NCBI GenBank assembly: GCA_947642745.1
Contig: CANRTU010000012.1
Location: forward strand, 1 to 64,000
Source of the DNA: an uncultured Eubacterium sp.
GTDB lineage: Bacteria > Bacillota > Clostridia > Lachnospirales > Lachnospiraceae
Reading direction: 5' to 3'
DNA length: 64,000 bases
Shown: piece by piece, positions 27,882-38,958 of the stretch
Numbering within the stretch: position 1 is the stretch's first letter
How the letters are laid out: the number at the start of each line of letters is the position of its first letter
Translations under genes and position numbers: made by a program
Notes under the pieces: model-generated
What the model was told of the DNA's origin: nothing
The model's input: the letters and a program-made list of their open reading frames with translations, nothing else
The model's database searches: none

Positions 27882-28059
27882 AATAACCGGCTGACGGCAC
27901 AGAAAAAATCTGACGGGAAACGCAGGCTGTCTGCGAAAAGTGATCAGATAATTGTTTAGCAATAAAACAGGCTCAGAAGCCTGTTGGATAAAAAAGCGCT
28001 GGTAGCGCCGGACTGACCGGTCGGGACCAGTCTGAACCGAATTGAAAGGAGATATAACA
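27882..28059 (+). other. 178-nt gap with three consecutive hairpins upstream of rplB
   Basis: Stems at 27966-27985 (7 bp perfect), 27995-28009 and 28011-28032 follow one another up to the rplB ribosome binding site. The arrangement suggests a regulatory leader inside the operon. Confidence 0.5.
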
Positions 28060-28908
28060 ATGGGAATCAAGACCTATAAGCCATATACACCTTCCAGAAG
28101 ACATATGACAGGATCTGATTTCTCTGAGATTACTAAAAAGACTCCTGAAAAATCTCTGTTAGCACCGAAAAAGAAACATTCAGGACGTAATAATCAGGGT
28201 AAGATTACTGTCAGACACCGTGGTGGTGGAAACAGACAGAAATACAGAATTATTGATTTTAAGAGAAATAAAGATGGAATTCCGGCTAAGGTAATTGGTA
28301 TTGAATATGATCCGAACCGGTCCGCAAATATTGCGCTGATCGCTTATGCGGATGGAAAGAAATCCTATATTCTGGCTCCGGCCGGACTGACAGACGGAAT
28401 GAAAGTCATGAATGGCCCGGACGCTGAAATCCGGACAGGCAATTGTCTGCCGCTGGAGAATATTCCGGTTGGTACACAGATTCATAATATCGAGCTGTAT
28501 CCTGGAAAAGGTGGACAGATGGTACGTGCCGCAGGCGTCAGCGCCCAGCTGATGGCGAAAGAAGGCAAATATGCCACATTAAGACTTCCTTCCGGTGAAA
28601 TGAGAATGGTTCCTTTACAGTGCCGTGCATCCATTGGTTCGATGGGTAACGCAGATCACAATCTGATTAATATCGGTAAAGCGGGACGAAAACGTCATAT
28701 GGGTATCCGCCCGACAGTACGTGGTTCAGCCATGAACCCGAATGACCATCCACACGGTGGTGGTGAAGGTAAAGCTCCGATCGGACGTCCGGCTCCGTGT
28801 ACTCCTTGGGGCAAACCGGCGCTTGGCTTAAAGACCCGTAAGAAGAAAAAAGCTTCGAATAAGCTGATTATCAGAAGACGTGACGGCAGAGCAATTAAAA
28901 ATAAATAG
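28060..28908 (+). CDS. rplB: 50S ribosomal protein L2
   Basis: 282 residues. It has the RNA-binding core ([20 protein letters not shown]) and the peptidyl-transferase loop with GVAMNPVDHP-like [20 protein letters not shown] 28060 with AAAGGAG eight bases upstream is the start; an in-frame TTG at 28042 lies within the RBS region. Confidence 0.97.
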   Translation: MGIKTYKPYTPSRRHMTGSDFSEITKKTPEKSLLAPKKKHSGRNNQGKITVRHRGGGNRQKYRIIDFKRNKDGIPAKVIGIEYDPNRSANIALIAYADGKKSYILAPAGLTDGMKVMNGPDAEIRTGNCLPLENIPVGTQIHNIELYPGKGGQMVRAAGVSAQLMAKEGKYATLRLPSGEMRMVPLQCRASIGSMGNADHNLINIGKAGRKRHMGIRPTVRGSAMNPNDHPHGGGEGKAPIGRPAPCTPWGKPALGLKTRKKKKASNKLIIRRRDGRAIKNK

Positions 28909-28919
28909 GAGGAATCACA

Positions 28920-29201
28920 ATGAGTAGATCACTGAAAAAAGGTCCTTTCGCAGATGCAAACCTGCTGAAAAAAGTAGATAAGTTAAATGCAGCAGGCGAT
29001 AACTCTGTTATTAAGACATGGTCCCGTCGTTCTACGATTTTCCCATCCTTTGTAGGACGTACATTTGCTGTTCATGATGGAAGAAAACATGTACCGGTAT
29101 ATGTGACAGAAGATATGGTTGGACACAAACTGGGCGAGTTCGTGGCAACAAGAACTTACAGGGGTCATGTAAAAGATGAAAAGAGATCGAGGGTAAAATA
29201 A
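28920..29201 (+). CDS. rpsS: 30S ribosomal protein S19
   Basis: 93 residues. It begins [19 protein letters not shown] and has [25 protein letters not shown] (in parts), the standard signature. Follows rplB by 11 bp with GGAGG upstream. Confidence 0.97.
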   Translation: MSRSLKKGPFADANLLKKVDKLNAAGDNSVIKTWSRRSTIFPSFVGRTFAVHDGRKHVPVYVTEDMVGHKLGEFVATRTYRGHVKDEKRSRVK

Positions 29202-29232
29202 TCTGTTATAAATGAAAGGAGGTTCTATTTTC

Positions 29233-29619
29233 ATGGCTAAAGGACATAGATCCCAGATTAAAAGAGAGAGAAACGCAGTTAAAGATACCAGACCTTCCGC
29301 AAAATTATCTTATGCAAGAGTGTCTGTTCAGAAAGCCTGTTTCGTACTGGACGCAATCCGTGGAAAAGATGTAAAGACAGCGCTGGCTATTTTGACATAC
29401 AGCCCACGGTATGCTTCCGAAGTTACTTTGAAGTTATTAAAATCAGCGATCGCAAATGCTGAGAATAACAACGGAATGGATCCGGATAAACTTTATATAC
29501 AAGAGTGTTACGCAAATAAAGGGCCTACAATGAAGAGAATCAGGCCAAGGGCACAGGGACGGGCTTACAGGATTGAAAAGAAAATGAGCCATATCACAAT
29601 TGTGCTGAATGAAAGATAA
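29233..29619 (+). CDS. rplV: 50S ribosomal protein L22
   Basis: 128 residues. It has [21 protein letters not shown] and the tunnel-constriction loop [13 protein letters not shown], where macrolide-resistance changes occur; no unusual change is visible. ATG 29233 with AAAGGAGG ten bases upstream is the start. Confidence 0.96.
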   Translation: MAKGHRSQIKRERNAVKDTRPSAKLSYARVSVQKACFVLDAIRGKDVKTALAILTYSPRYASEVTLKLLKSAIANAENNNGMDPDKLYIQECYANKGPTMKRIRPRAQGRAYRIEKKMSHITIVLNER

Positions 29620-29630
29620 GGAGGGAAATC

Positions 29631-30287
29631 ATGGGACAGAAAGTCAATCCTCATGGCCTGAGAGTCGGTATCATTGCGGACTGGGATTCTAAGTGGTACG
29701 CAGAAGGAGACTTCGCAGACTGTTTAATAGAAGACTATAACATCAGAAAATTCCTGAAAAAGAAATTATACGCAGCGGGTATTTCAAGAATCGAGATCGA
29801 GAGAGCGTCAGAGCGTGTAAAAGTAATTATATATACAGCAAAACCGGGCGTTGTAATTGGTAAAGGCGGCGCTGAGATCGAAAAAGTAAAAGCAGAGCTC
29901 CAGAAACAGACGGAAAAGAAACTGATCGTGGATATTAAAGAAGTAAAGAAACCGGACAAAGACGCACAGCTGGTAGCGGAAAATATTGCGCTGCAGCTGG
30001 AAAACCGTGTTTCTTTCCGCAGGGCCATGAAATCCTGCATGTCCAGAAGTTTAAAAGCCGGTGCGCTTGGTATCAAGACTTCCTGTTCCGGACGCCTGGG
30101 CGGAGCGGATATGGCACGTACCGAATTCTATTCTGAAGGAAACATTCCGCTTCAGACATTAAGGGCGGATATTGATTATGGATTCGCTGAGGCTGATACT
30201 ACCTATGGTAAGGTAGGCGTCAAAGTATGGATCTATAAAGGAGAAATACTTCCGAAAAAGGAGCATAAGGAAGGAGGCGCTCAGTAA
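29631..30287 (+). CDS. rpsC: 30S ribosomal protein S3
   Basis: 218 residues. It begins [15 protein letters not shown], has the KH-domain GXXG as GKGG in [14 protein letters not shown], and the C-terminal [14 protein letters not shown]3 lines the mRNA entry channel. Confidence 0.97.
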   Translation: MGQKVNPHGLRVGIIADWDSKWYAEGDFADCLIEDYNIRKFLKKKLYAAGISRIEIERASERVKVIIYTAKPGVVIGKGGAEIEKVKAELQKQTEKKLIVDIKEVKKPDKDAQLVAENIALQLENRVSFRRAMKSCMSRSLKAGALGIKTSCSGRLGGADMARTEFYSEGNIPLQTLRADIDYGFAEADTTYGKVGVKVWIYKGEILPKKEHKEGGAQ

Positions 30288-30289
30288 TT

Positions 30290-30727
30290 ATGTTAATGCC
30301 AAAAAGAGTAAAACGTAGAAAACAGTTCCGTGGCAGCATAAGAGGCAAAGCCACAAGAGGTAATAAAATCACATACGGCTCCTATGGTATTATAGCGACC
30401 GAGCCGGCATGGATTAAATCAAACCAGATCGAAGCAGCCCGTGTGGCCATGACCCGTTATGTAAAACGTGGCGGTAAAATCTGGATCAAGATATTTCCTG
30501 ATAAACCTGTAACTGCAAAACCAGCAGAAACACGAATGGGTTCCGGTAAAGGTACTCTGGAATACTGGGTAGCTGTAGTAAAGCCAGGACGTGTAATGTT
30601 CGAGATCGACGGGGTTCCGGAAGAGGTAGCCAGAGAAGCATTGCGTCTTGCTACACACAAATTACCTTGTAAATGTAAAGTAGTTTCGCGTGCAGACTTA
30701 GAAGGCGGTGAATCAAATGAAAAGTAG
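30290..30727 (+). CDS. rplP: 50S ribosomal protein L16
   Basis: 145 residues. It has the canonical [29 protein letters not shown], and [19 protein letters not shown], which includes the conserved arginine region near the A site. It starts two bases after rpsC and overlaps rpmC by 11 bp. Confidence 0.97.
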   Translation: MLMPKRVKRRKQFRGSIRGKATRGNKITYGSYGIIATEPAWIKSNQIEAARVAMTRYVKRGGKIWIKIFPDKPVTAKPAETRMGSGKGTLEYWVAVVKPGRVMFEIDGVPEEVAREALRLATHKLPCKCKVVSRADLEGGESNEK

Positions 30728-30920
30728 TAAATATTTAGAGGAATTACGGACACAGACATCAGAAGATTTAAAAGCCAGGTTAGTGGAAGCTAAAAAAGAG
30801 CTGTTTAATCTGAGATTCCAGAACGCAACTAACCAGTTAGACAATACAGGCAGAATTAAAGAAGTCAGAAGAAATATCGCAAGAATTCAGACCGTGATGA
30901 CAGAAAAAGCAAATGCCTGA
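30717..30920 (+). CDS. rpmC: 50S ribosomal protein L29
   Basis: 67 residues, normal. It has the typical [19 protein letters not shown] and ARIQTVM. ATG 30717 is preferred over GTG 30708 for spacing and length. It overlaps the end of rplP by 11 bp. Confidence 0.95.
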   Translation: MKSSKYLEELRTQTSEDLKARLVEAKKELFNLRFQNATNQLDNTGRIKEVRRNIARIQTVMTEKANA

Positions 30921-30962
30921 TGTTCATAGATTCGGATTATCCCGGAAAGGAGATTAACATTC

Positions 30963-31226
30963 GTGGAAAAGACAGAAAGAAACCTTCGTAAAACGAGGGT
31001 AGGTGTTGTTGTTAGTGATAAAATGCAAAAGACGATCGTTGTGGCAGTCAAAGACAACGTGAGACATCCATTATATAAAAAGACAATGAAACGGACCTAT
31101 AAATTAAAAGCCCATGATGAGAACAATGAATGCAGGATTGGTGATACTGTAAAAGTAATGGAGACAAGGCCGCTGTCCAAGGAAAAGAGATGGAGACTTG
31201 TTGAAATCCTGGAAAGAGCAAAATAA
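30963..31226 (+). CDS. rpsQ: 30S ribosomal protein S17
   Basis: 87 residues with a GTG start. It has the OB-fold signature [28 protein letters not shown] and [25 protein letters not shown] lies nine bases upstream. Confidence 0.97.
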   Translation: MEKTERNLRKTRVGVVVSDKMQKTIVVAVKDNVRHPLYKKTMKRTYKLKAHDENNECRIGDTVKVMETRPLSKEKRWRLVEILERAK

Positions 31227-31247
31227 CAGAACAAGGAGGATACCGGC

Positions 31248-31616
31248 ATGATACAGCAGGAGAGCAGACTTAAAGTTGCTGATAATACTGGAGCAAAAGA
31301 ATTACTTTGTATCCGTGTAATGGGCGGTTCAACAAGAAGATATGGACGTATTGGCGATATTATTACAGCTACGGTTAAAGATGCAACACCAGGAGGCGTT
31401 GTGAAAAAAGGCGACGTGGTAAAAGCAGTCGTTGTCCGTACAAGACGTGGCGCCCGCCGGAAAGATGGTTCTTATATTAAATTCGATGAAAATGCTGCAG
31501 TAATCATAAAAGAAGACAAAACTCCAAGAGGAACCCGTATTTTTGGGCCAGTTGCAAGGGAGCTGCGTGAGAAGCAGTTTATGAAGATTGTTTCTCTGGC
31601 TCCGGAAGTATTATAG
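31248..31616 (+). CDS. rplN: 50S ribosomal protein L14
   Basis: 122 residues, exactly the usual length. It begins [18 protein letters not shown] and has [20 protein letters not shown] and [18 protein letters not shown]. Confidence 0.98.
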   Translation: MIQQESRLKVADNTGAKELLCIRVMGGSTRRYGRIGDIITATVKDATPGGVVKKGDVVKAVVVRTRRGARRKDGSYIKFDENAAVIIKEDKTPRGTRIFGPVARELREKQFMKIVSLAPEVL

Positions 31617-31628
31617 GAGGTAGTTAAA

Positions 31629-31940
31629 GTGGCAACATTAAAAATAAAAAAAGGCGACACTGTCAAAGTAATTGCTGGCAGGGACAAAGATAAAGAAGGT
31701 AAGGTAATCGACATCAACAGAAAGAAGAATACGCTTCTGGTTGAGGGCGTTAATATGCTTACAAAACACACAAAGCCTTCCATGCAGAACCAGCAGGGAG
31801 GAATTGTGCACCAGGAAGGACCAATTCATATTTCTAACGTAATGTATGTTCATAAAGGACAGCCAACAAGAGTGGGATTTAAGATGGACGGAGACAAAAA
31901 AGTCCGTTACGCTAAATCCACCGGTGACATTATTGATTAG
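31629..31940 (+). CDS. rplX: 50S ribosomal protein L24
   Basis: 103 residues with a GTG start preceded by AGGAGG. It has a KOW motif ([20 protein letters not shown]) and [10 protein letters not shown]24 is an assembly initiator near the tunnel exit. Confidence 0.96.
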   Translation: MATLKIKKGDTVKVIAGRDKDKEGKVIDINRKKNTLLVEGVNMLTKHTKPSMQNQQGGIVHQEGPIHISNVMYVHKGQPTRVGFKMDGDKKVRYAKSTGDIID

Positions 31941-31969
31941 GATACGGACAGAAGAAAGGAGGTCCAAAG

Positions 31970-32512
31970 GTGAGCAGATTAAAAGATCAGTATATCAATG
32001 AGATCATGGATGCCATGGTCAAAAAATTCGGATATAAAAACAGAATGGAAGTGCCAAAGCTCCATAAAATAGTCGTAAATATGGGCGTTGGAGAAGCTAA
32101 GGAAAATGCAAAAGTGCTGGAAGCGGCAATGAGCGATATGGAAACCATTACCGGTCAGAAACCAATTAAGACGCTGGCTAAAAAATCCATCGCAAATTTC
32201 AAAATCAGGGAAGGAATGCCTATCGGATGTAAAGTTACGTTAAGAGGCGAAAAGATGTATGAGTTTCTTGACCGTCTGGTAAACCTTGCGCTGCCACGTG
32301 TACGTGACTTTCGTGGCGTAAATCCAAATGCGTTTGACGGCAGGGGAAATTATGCGCTGGGCATTAAAGAACAGCTGATTTTCCCGGAAATTGAATTTGA
32401 CAAAATTGATAAAGTCAGGGGCATGGACATTATTTTTGTTACGACAGCAAAAACTGATGAAGAAGCACGTGAATTATTAGCGCAGTTTAATATGCCATTT
32501 CAGAAACAGTAG
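31970..32512 (+). CDS. rplE: 50S ribosomal protein L5
   Basis: 180 residues with a GTG start after AAAGGAGG. It has [32 protein letters not shown] and [21 protein letters not shown]5 binds 5S rRNA and the P-site tRNA. Confidence 0.97.
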   Translation: MSRLKDQYINEIMDAMVKKFGYKNRMEVPKLHKIVVNMGVGEAKENAKVLEAAMSDMETITGQKPIKTLAKKSIANFKIREGMPIGCKVTLRGEKMYEFLDRLVNLALPRVRDFRGVNPNAFDGRGNYALGIKEQLIFPEIEFDKIDKVRGMDIIFVTTAKTDEEARELLAQFNMPFQKQ

Positions 32513-32526
32513 GAGGGAATTTTAAC

Positions 32527-32712
32527 ATGGCTAAAACTTCTATGAAAGTAAAACAGCAGCGTAAACAGAAATTCTCTACCAGAGAATATACACGTTGTAA
32601 AATCTGTGGACGTCCGCATTCGGTATTAAGGAAGTACGGTGTGTGCCGTGTGTGCTTCCGTGAATTAGCATACAAGGGACAGATTCCAGGCGTAAGGAAG
32701 GCTTCCTGGTAA
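32527..32712 (+). CDS. rpsZ: 30S ribosomal protein S14, zinc-binding type Z
   Basis: 61 residues, the short zinc-ribbon form. It has [20 protein letters not shown], giving two CxxC pairs. This C+ version needs zinc; a zinc-independent paralogue, if any, is not in this window. Confidence 0.97.
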   Translation: MAKTSMKVKQQRKQKFSTREYTRCKICGRPHSVLRKYGVCRVCFRELAYKGQIPGVRKASW

Positions 32713-32751
32713 GCCTGATACCCAGATAATAGTAAGGAGGAAAATTCAATC

Positions 32752-33153
32752 ATGACAATGAGCGATCCAATCGCAGATATGCTTACAAGAATCCGTAATG
32801 CAAATACTGCTAAACATGATACAGTAGATATTCCATCGTCCAAAATGAAGATTGCTATTGCAAACATCCTCGTAGATGAAGGTTATATTGCAAAATACGA
32901 CATTGTTGACAATGGAAATTTTAAAAATATCCGTGTAACCTTAAAATACGGCGCAGATAAAAGCGAAAAGGTTATTACGGGAATTAAGAGAATTTCCAAA
33001 CCGGGTCTGCGTGTGTATGCCGGCAAGGCGGAGATTCCGTCCGTACTCGGCGGTCTGGGAGTAGCCATTATATCTACCAATAAAGGCGTGATCACTGACA
33101 AAGAAGCCAGAAAGCTTCAGGTAGGCGGGGAAGTACTGGCATTTGTCTGGTAA
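32752..33153 (+). CDS. rpsH: 30S ribosomal protein S8
   Basis: 133 residues. It begins [18 protein letters not shown] and ends with the conserved [20 protein letters not shown] and [10 protein letters not shown]8 is a primary binder of 16S rRNA and the spc-operon regulator in E. coli. Confidence 0.97.
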   Translation: MTMSDPIADMLTRIRNANTAKHDTVDIPSSKMKIAIANILVDEGYIAKYDIVDNGNFKNIRVTLKYGADKSEKVITGIKRISKPGLRVYAGKAEIPSVLGGLGVAIISTNKGVITDKEARKLQVGGEVLAFVW

Positions 33154-33199
33154 TCCGCAGGATCATGGAATCATTATTTATTAAACAGGAGGTACGGGC

Positions 33200-33739
33200 A
33201 TGTCACGAATAGGAAGAATGCCAATCGCTGTCCCGGCAGGAGTAACTGTTGAGATTGCAGAAAATAATAAAGTAACTGTGAAAGGACCTAAGGGAGAACT
33301 GAGCAGGGTGCTGCCGGCCCAGATGGAAATTAAACAGGAAGAAGGTCAGATTCTTGTTACCAGACCGAATGATCTGAAAAAGATGAAATCCCTTCATGGT
33401 CTGACAAGAACACTGGTTAATAATATGGTAGTCGGTGTGACGGAAGGATATACAAAAACACTGGAAGTAAATGGTGTTGGTTACAGGGCTGCAAAACAGG
33501 GTAATAAATTAAATCTGAGTCTTGGCTATTCCCATCCGGTCATTATGGAAGATCCGCAGGGCATTGAATCCACAGTGGACGGTAACAAGATTATTATCAA
33601 AGGGATTGATAAGGAAAAAGTCGGCCAGTATGCGGCTGAAATCAGGGATAAGAGAAGACCGGAACCATATAAGGGCAAAGGTATTAAATACATTGATGAG
33701 GTTATCAGGCGTAAAGTTGGTAAGACTGGTAAGAAATAA
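33200..33739 (+). CDS. rplF: 50S ribosomal protein L6
   Basis: 179 residues. It begins [15 protein letters not shown] and ends [10 protein letters not shown], with the conserved [18 protein letters not shown] near the C-terminus. Confidence 0.97.
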   Translation: MSRIGRMPIAVPAGVTVEIAENNKVTVKGPKGELSRVLPAQMEIKQEEGQILVTRPNDLKKMKSLHGLTRTLVNNMVVGVTEGYTKTLEVNGVGYRAAKQGNKLNLSLGYSHPVIMEDPQGIESTVDGNKIIIKGIDKEKVGQYAAEIRDKRRPEPYKGKGIKYIDEVIRRKVGKTGKK

Positions 33740-33757
33740 TGAAGGGAGTGTCAGGAA

Positions 33758-34126
33758 ATGATTAGGAAGGAATCAAGGACTAAAATACGCGCGAAAAAAC
33801 ACAGAAGACTGCGTAATCGTATTTCCGGAACAGCGCAGAGACCACGTTTGGCGGTTTTTAGAAGTAATAATCATATGTACGCCCAGATTATTGACGATAC
33901 AGTTGGAAATACCATCGTAGCTGCTTCTACCATGGATAAAGATATTAAAGGAGCAGTGGAAAAGACAAATAACGTGGATGCGGCTGCGCATGTAGGTACG
34001 GTAATTGCAAAGAGAGCATTGGAAAAAGGTATTACAACGGTTGTCTTTGACAGAGGCGGATATATCTATCAGGGCAAAGTGCAGGCTCTGGCAGATGCGG
34101 CCAGAGAAGCTGGTTTAACATTCTAA
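33758..34126 (+). CDS. rplR: 50S ribosomal protein L18
   Basis: 122 residues. It has [20 protein letters not shown] and [20 protein letters not shown] near the end. L18 carries 5S rRNA into the large subunit. Confidence 0.97.
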   Translation: MIRKESRTKIRAKKHRRLRNRISGTAQRPRLAVFRSNNHMYAQIIDDTVGNTIVAASTMDKDIKGAVEKTNNVDAAAHVGTVIAKRALEKGITTVVFDRGGYIYQGKVQALADAAREAGLTF

Positions 34127-34144
34127 GTAGGAGGAAACAGTTAC

Positions 34145-34654
34145 ATGAAACGTGAAATAATTGATGCTAGTCAGTTAGAGTTAACAGAAAACGTTGTAGC
34201 CATCAAACGTGTCACGAAGGTTGTAAAAGGCGGACGTAACATGCGTTTTTCAGCCCTGGTAGTTGTTGGTGACGGCAACGGACATGTAGGCGCAGGAATG
34301 GGTAAAGCAGCTGAAATTCCTGAGGCAATCCGCAAAGGTAAAGAAGATGCCATGAAAAAACTCATTACTGTAAAACTGGATGATAACAAGAGTATCACCC
34401 ATGATATTACAGCCAGACATACAGGTGCTTCCGTATTGCTTAAAAAGTCTCCGGAAGGTACCGGAATTATCGCCGGTGGTCCTGCCCGTAGCGTTTGCGA
34501 GCTGGCAGGTATTAAAAATATCCGTACGAAATCATTAGGGTCCAATAATAAGCAGAATGTTGTACTTGCTACAATTGCTGCCCTGTCCCAGTTAAAATCT
34601 CCGGAAGAAGTAGCTAAGCTCCGCGGAAAATCTGTTGAAGAGATCTTAGGTTAG
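34145..34654 (+). CDS. rpsE: 30S ribosomal protein S5
   Basis: 169 residues. It has [20 protein letters not shown] and [20 protein letters not shown] in the dsRNA-binding domain, then the second domain with GVIAGGPAR-like [16 protein letters not shown]. Residues where spectinomycin resistance arises look ordinary. Confidence 0.97.
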   Translation: MKREIIDASQLELTENVVAIKRVTKVVKGGRNMRFSALVVVGDGNGHVGAGMGKAAEIPEAIRKGKEDAMKKLITVKLDDNKSITHDITARHTGASVLLKKSPEGTGIIAGGPARSVCELAGIKNIRTKSLGSNNKQNVVLATIAALSQLKSPEEVAKLRGKSVEEILG

Positions 34655-34664
34655 GAGGCATATG

Positions 34665-34850
34665 ATGGCAGAGAAAATGGTAAAGGTAACACTTGTAAGA
34701 TCTACAATTGGTGCAGTGCCAAGAAACAGAAAAATTGTGGAAGCGCTTGGATTCCGCAAACTCAACCAGACAAAGACGTTTCCGGATAACGCTGCAACAC
34801 AGGGAGCGCTTCGCAAGATCGCACCGTATGTAAAAGTAGAAGAAGCATAG
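34665..34850 (+). CDS. rpmD: 50S ribosomal protein L30
   Basis: 61 residues. It has VKVTLVRSTIGAVPRNRKIV and ALGFRKLNQTKTFPDN. ATG 34665 is preferred over ATG 34662 because GGAGG is then six rather than three bases away. Confidence 0.95.
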   Translation: MAEKMVKVTLVRSTIGAVPRNRKIVEALGFRKLNQTKTFPDNAATQGALRKIAPYVKVEEA

Positions 34851-34871
34851 TCAGGATAAGGAGGTGTCAGA

Positions 34872-35309
34872 ATGGACTTATCAAATTTAAAAGCCGCAGA
34901 AGGCTCCAGACACAATAAATTCAGAAAAGGACGTGGACATGGTTCTGGCAACGGAAAGACTGCCGGAAAAGGCCATAAGGGACAGAAAGCACGTTCAGGA
35001 GCGCCAAGGCCTGGTTTTGAAGGCGGACAGATGCCATTATACAGAAGATTACCAAAGAGAGGTTTTAAGAATATCAACTCAAAGACTATCGTTGGAATCA
35101 ATGTATCAGCACTCGAGGTATTTGAAAATGATTCTGTTGTTTCTATCGATAGATTAATCGAAACAGGAATTGTTAAAAATCCAAGAGACGGCGTTAAAAT
35201 TCTTGGAAATGGAGAATTAACCAGGAAGCTCACCGTGCAGGCAAACGCATTTAGTGCGGGCGCTAAAGAAAAAATTGAAGCTCTTGGTGGAAAAGCAGAG
35301 GTGATCTAA
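34872..35309 (+). CDS. rplO: 50S ribosomal protein L15
   Basis: 145 residues. It has the Gly/Arg/Lys-rich N-terminal extension ([20 protein letters not shown]) and [18 protein letters not shown]. The stop overlaps the secY start by one base. Confidence 0.97.
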   Translation: MDLSNLKAAEGSRHNKFRKGRGHGSGNGKTAGKGHKGQKARSGAPRPGFEGGQMPLYRRLPKRGFKNINSKTIVGINVSALEVFENDSVVSIDRLIETGIVKNPRDGVKILGNGELTRKLTVQANAFSAGAKEKIEALGGKAEVI

Positions 35310-36625
35310 TGTTTCAGACACTTCGTAACGCATTCAAAGTCAAAGAGATCCGTGAACGGCTGGGATATACATTCATTATGCTGATTGTTATCCGGCTGGG
35401 TTCCCAGCTGCCGTGTCCGGGCATTGACTCTGAGTTGTTCGCAGAATGGTTTTCCGGGCAGACGAACGGTGTATTCAATTTTTTTGATGCGATTACCGGT
35501 GGTTCCTTCAATGAAATGTCCATTTTTGCATTGAGTATTACACCGTATATCACTTCTTCCATCATTATGCAGTTGTTAACAATTGCGATTCCAAAACTGG
35601 AGGAAATGCAGCGTGATGGCGAAGAAGGCAGAAAGAAAATTGCAAGTATCACCCGTTATGTAACGGTAGCGCTGGCACTGATTGAATCTGTCGCTATGGG
35701 TATCGGCTTTGGACGGTCCGGATATCTGTTAAATTACAATGTATTTACTGTCATTCAGGTAGTATGCGTACTGACGGCAGGCTCTGCGGTCCTGATGTGG
35801 ATTGGCGAGCAGATTACGGAAAAGGGCGTTGGAAATGGTATTTCCATCGTGCTGGTAATCAACATTGTTTCCAGAATTCCGGCGGATATGTTTACACTGT
35901 ATGAGCAGTTTGTAAAAGGACAGAAGATCGCAAGAGGAGTGCTTGCCGGTGTTATTATTCTGGCAGTCATTCTCGTGACAGTCGTATTTGTCATTCTGCT
36001 GCAGGATGCAGAGCGAAAGATCCCGGTACAGTATTCCAAAAAGATTCAGGGCAGAAAGACCGTAGGCGGACAAAGCACGTTTATTCCGTTAAAAGTCAAT
36101 ACAGGCGGTGTAATTCCGATTATTTTCGCCCAGTCTATAATGGAATTTCCGGTCGTAATCTGCGCACTGGCAGGAATAGAGGCCGGAAGCGGCATTGGTG
36201 GTAAAATCCTCAACGGGCTGCAGCAGAGCAACTGGTGCGATCCTGCGTCTCCGGAGTTATCCATCGGGCTTGTAATCTACCTGATTCTGGTTGTGGCGTT
36301 TGCTTATTTCTATACGTCCATTACCTTCAATCCATTAGAGATTGCGGATAATATGAAAAAACAGGGCGGATTTATTCCGGGTATCAGACCTGGAAAACCT
36401 ACCAGTGAATATCTGACAAAAATATTAAATTACATCGTATTTACCGGAGCAGTAGGACTTTCTATCTGTGCGGTAATTCCGATCTTCTTTAATGGAGTAT
36501 TTAATGCCAGGGTTTCATTTGGAGGAACTTCGGTTATCATTATTGTAGGTGTCGTCATTGAGACGATCAAGCAGATTGAATCCAGGATGGTTGTCCGTTA
36601 TTATAAGGGATTTTTAAGTGAATAA
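35309..36625 (+). CDS. secY: Protein translocase subunit SecY
   Basis: 438 residues with ten transmembrane helices. SecY is the channel of the Sec translocase. It has RLGSQLPCPGIDSELF at the start of the lateral-gate region, LSITPYITSSIIMQLL in TM2 (plug/gate), and the ribosome-binding cytoplasmic loops, including AERKIPVQYSKKIQGRKTVGG and FNPLEIADNMKKQGGFIPGIRPG. It starts within the rplO stop, as in most spc operons. Confidence 0.97.
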   Translation: MFQTLRNAFKVKEIRERLGYTFIMLIVIRLGSQLPCPGIDSELFAEWFSGQTNGVFNFFDAITGGSFNEMSIFALSITPYITSSIIMQLLTIAIPKLEEMQRDGEEGRKKIASITRYVTVALALIESVAMGIGFGRSGYLLNYNVFTVIQVVCVLTAGSAVLMWIGEQITEKGVGNGISIVLVINIVSRIPADMFTLYEQFVKGQKIARGVLAGVIILAVILVTVVFVILLQDAERKIPVQYSKKIQGRKTVGGQSTFIPLKVNTGGVIPIIFAQSIMEFPVVICALAGIEAGSGIGGKILNGLQQSNWCDPASPELSIGLVIYLILVVAFAYFYTSITFNPLEIADNMKKQGGFIPGIRPGKPTSEYLTKILNYIVFTGAVGLSICAVIPIFFNGVFNARVSFGGTSVIIIVGVVIETIKQIESRMVVRYYKGFLSE

Positions 36626-36969
36626 AAGTAAAAGCGGGGGATACGGTTTCGGCTGTATCTCTCTTTCTTTTGCCAGAGGCAGCGGGATATGTATGAATGA
36701 CTGAATGAATTGGACTTTAGATATCATCCGGAAAACGCATGGTACCCGCTCTCTGGATATGTATAACTGAATGGGCAGGGTATGTCTGATAAACGCTTTG
36801 AGAAATGACGAAAGCACAAAGTACAGGCCTGTAATCAGATATTATAGTTTTATTAAGTTTATGGTGGAAAAATGAACCGTTTTATGGTATGGTAAATATA
36901 AGCGCATGCAGCTACTGCGTGTAAAGGATAAGACGCATCTGGAAAAAATTCAGGAGGTTGTTATTTATT
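36626..36969 (+). other. 344-bp gap between secY and adk
   Basis: A weak hairpin followed by a T-rich stretch occurs right after secY (36639-36671). A TGG-TATGGT extended -10-like sequence lies at 36885-36893. A weak internal promoter for adk-map-infA is possible. No gene is seen. Confidence 0.4.
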
Positions 36970-37614
36970 ATGAAGATTATTATGTTGGGAGCCCCGGGAG
37001 CGGGCAAAGGTACACAGGCGAAGCGGATTGCCGGTAAATATGGGATTCCGCACATTTCCACGGGAGATATTTTCCGTGCCAATATTAAAAATGGAACAGA
37101 GCTGGGACAGAAGGCAAAACAGTATATGGATCAGGGCCTTCTGGTACCGGATGAACTGACCTGTGATCTGGTCATGGACCGTATCCAGCAGGACGATTGT
37201 AAGAACGGATTCGTACTGGATGGTTTTCCACGTACCATTCCGCAGGCGGAAGCACTGGACGCAGCGTTAAAGAACATAAACCAGAAAATGGATTTTGCTA
37301 TTGACGTGGATGTACCGGATGATAATATTGTAAACAGAATGGGAGGACGCCGTGCATGTTTAAGCTGTGGCGCCACCTACCATATTGAATTTAACCCGAC
37401 GAAGGCAGAGGGTGTCTGCGATGCCTGCGGGGCACAGACAGTATTAAGGGATGACGATAAACCGGAAACCGTACAGAAACGTCTGACCGTATATCATGAC
37501 CAGACACAGCCGCTTATTGATTATTACAGCAAACAGGATATCTTAAAATCAGTGGATGGCACGCAGCCAATGGAAGACGTATTTCAGGCAATCGTGGGAA
37601 TTCTGGGAGCTTAA
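36970..37614 (+). CDS. adk: Adenylate kinase
   Basis: 214 residues. It has the P-loop [15 protein letters not shown] (residues about 7-21), the NMP-binding FVLDGFPRT, and a LID domain with four cysteines (CLSCG and CDACG) forming a structural zinc site, as in Gram-positive enzymes. It interconverts ATP, AMP and ADP. AGGAGG is 12 bases before ATG 36970. map follows with three bases between stop and start. Confidence 0.97.
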   Translation: MKIIMLGAPGAGKGTQAKRIAGKYGIPHISTGDIFRANIKNGTELGQKAKQYMDQGLLVPDELTCDLVMDRIQQDDCKNGFVLDGFPRTIPQAEALDAALKNINQKMDFAIDVDVPDDNIVNRMGGRRACLSCGATYHIEFNPTKAEGVCDACGAQTVLRDDDKPETVQKRLTVYHDQTQPLIDYYSKQDILKSVDGTQPMEDVFQAIVGILGA

Positions 37615-37617
37615 AGA

Positions 37618-38427
37618 ATGCGTGTGGCTGTAAAATCTGCGAGAGAGGCAGAACTGATGCGGGCAGCCGGCAGGATACTGGGCAGGGCGCACAGGGAACT
37701 GGCGCAGGAAATAAAACCCGGAATGACTACCTGGGAAATCGACCGCATTGGGGAAGATATTATACGGAGTTATGGATGTATTCCTTCGTTTTTGAATTAT
37801 CATGGATTTCCCGCTTCTGTCTGTGTATCGGTAAATGATGTTGTGGTACATGGCATTCCTTCGAAGGAGCAGTTTGTAAAAGAAGGGGATATTATCAGTC
37901 TGGATATGGGTGTCATCTATAAAGGATACCATTCGGATGCTGCCAGAACAATTGCTGTCGGTGAGGTTTCCAGACAGGCGGCAGAACTGATCCAGCGGAC
38001 CAGACTCAGCTTTTTCGCCGGTATGAAGTATGCGAAAGCCGGAAACCGGCTTTTTGATATTTCCGCAGCGGTGAACGACTATGCGGACCGCTTTGGTTAT
38101 GGAGTGGTACGGGATCTGGTAGGTCATGGAATCGGTACCCGGATGCATGAACCGCCGGAAGTTCCAAATTTCCGCCAGCGTCGCAGGGGGATGCGCCTTG
38201 TTTCCGGTATGACGATTGCCGTGGAGCCTATGATTAATCTGGGTACCTGGCGTGTACGGTGGTCCGGGGACGGCTGGACAGTGCGGACAGCCGACGGCTC
38301 ATTATCCGCACACTATGAGAATACGATTCTGATCACAGAGACCGGTCCGGAAATTTTGTCGGTTACTGAGGAAGAAGCAGAAGAAGTAAATTTGATGCTG
38401 TATATGCTGAATAAAAAAAGAGCATAG
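37618..38427 (+). CDS. map: Methionine aminopeptidase type I
   Basis: 269 residues. The five metal ligands are visible: D in [12 protein letters not shown] and a second D in the same stretch, H in [11 protein letters not shown] in VEPM and E in YENTILIT. It removes the initiator Met from nascent proteins. GGAG from the end of adk serves as RBS. The C-terminal 15 residues ([19 protein letters not shown], in part) are an acidic extension beyond the usual end. Confidence 0.96.
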   Translation: MRVAVKSAREAELMRAAGRILGRAHRELAQEIKPGMTTWEIDRIGEDIIRSYGCIPSFLNYHGFPASVCVSVNDVVVHGIPSKEQFVKEGDIISLDMGVIYKGYHSDAARTIAVGEVSRQAAELIQRTRLSFFAGMKYAKAGNRLFDISAAVNDYADRFGYGVVRDLVGHGIGTRMHEPPEVPNFRQRRRGMRLVSGMTIAVEPMINLGTWRVRWSGDGWTVRTADGSLSAHYENTILITETGPEILSVTEEEAEEVNLMLYMLNKKRA

Positions 38428-38456
38428 ATATTTCAAAAATGGAGGAGTTATTAAAC

Positions 38457-38675
38457 ATGTCAAAAGCAGATGTAATAGAAGTAGAAGGAAAAGTAGTAGA
38501 AAAACTGCCAAACGCAATGTTTCAGGTAGAACTGGAAAACGGACATAAGATCCTTGCACATATCAGCGGTAAGCTGCGTATGAATTTTATACGTATACTG
38601 CCGGGAGACAAAGTTACGATTGAAATGTCGCCGTATGATCTGACAAAGGGACGTATCATCTGGCGGGATAAATAA
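38457..38675 (+). CDS. infA: Translation initiation factor IF-1
   Basis: 72 residues, the standard length. It is an OB-fold protein starting [20 protein letters not shown] and containing [26 protein letters not shown] is ten bases before ATG 38457. The upstream in-frame ATG at 38439 lacks an RBS. It is the last gene of the first ribosomal transcription unit; a terminator follows. Confidence 0.97.
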   Translation: MSKADVIEVEGKVVEKLPNAMFQVELENGHKILAHISGKLRMNFIRILPGDKVTIEMSPYDLTKGRIIWRDK

Positions 38676-38701
38676 ATCACAGCTGGTGAAGCCGGTTATG
38701 G

Positions 38702-38739
38702 AACAGGCGGGAGAGAATGGTATCTTCCGCCTGTTTTTC
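38702..38739 (+). terminator. Strong terminator ending the rpsJ-infA unit
   Basis: A 13-bp stem with one G-U pair (38702-38714 with 38723-38735), an 8-nt loop and five T residues. It lies inside what is normally a continuous infA-rpmJ-rpsM operon. Confidence 0.9.
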
Positions 38740-38780
38740 TATTTCCTTTTTCTTCCATTTTATGACCAGGTATGATAAAA

Positions 38781-38813
38781 TGTAAAATAAGTGTAACAGA
38801 ATTGTAACTAATC
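38781..38813 (+). promoter_or_regulatory. Putative Pho box: three 11-bp-phased TGTAA repeats
   Basis: TGTAAAATAAG, TGTAACAGAAT and TGTAACTAATC follow one another with an exact 11-bp period, starting at 38781, 38792 and 38803. Read on the other strand they are TTACA units separated by six bases, close to the PhoP box of Gram-positives. They lie 145-180 bp upstream of a Na/phosphate symporter gene, which supports phosphate control. Confidence 0.65.
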
Positions 38814-38958
38814 CATGAGCCTTCCATATGAGTCACGGGGAAAAACTATGCCCTGTATAACGCCTTTATGGTACTGCCGGTCAAAGCCGCTATAATTGAT
38901 GGGAGGTTCAGCATAATGAAATGCAGAAATACACAAAAGTGAAAAGGAAAACAAGCTT

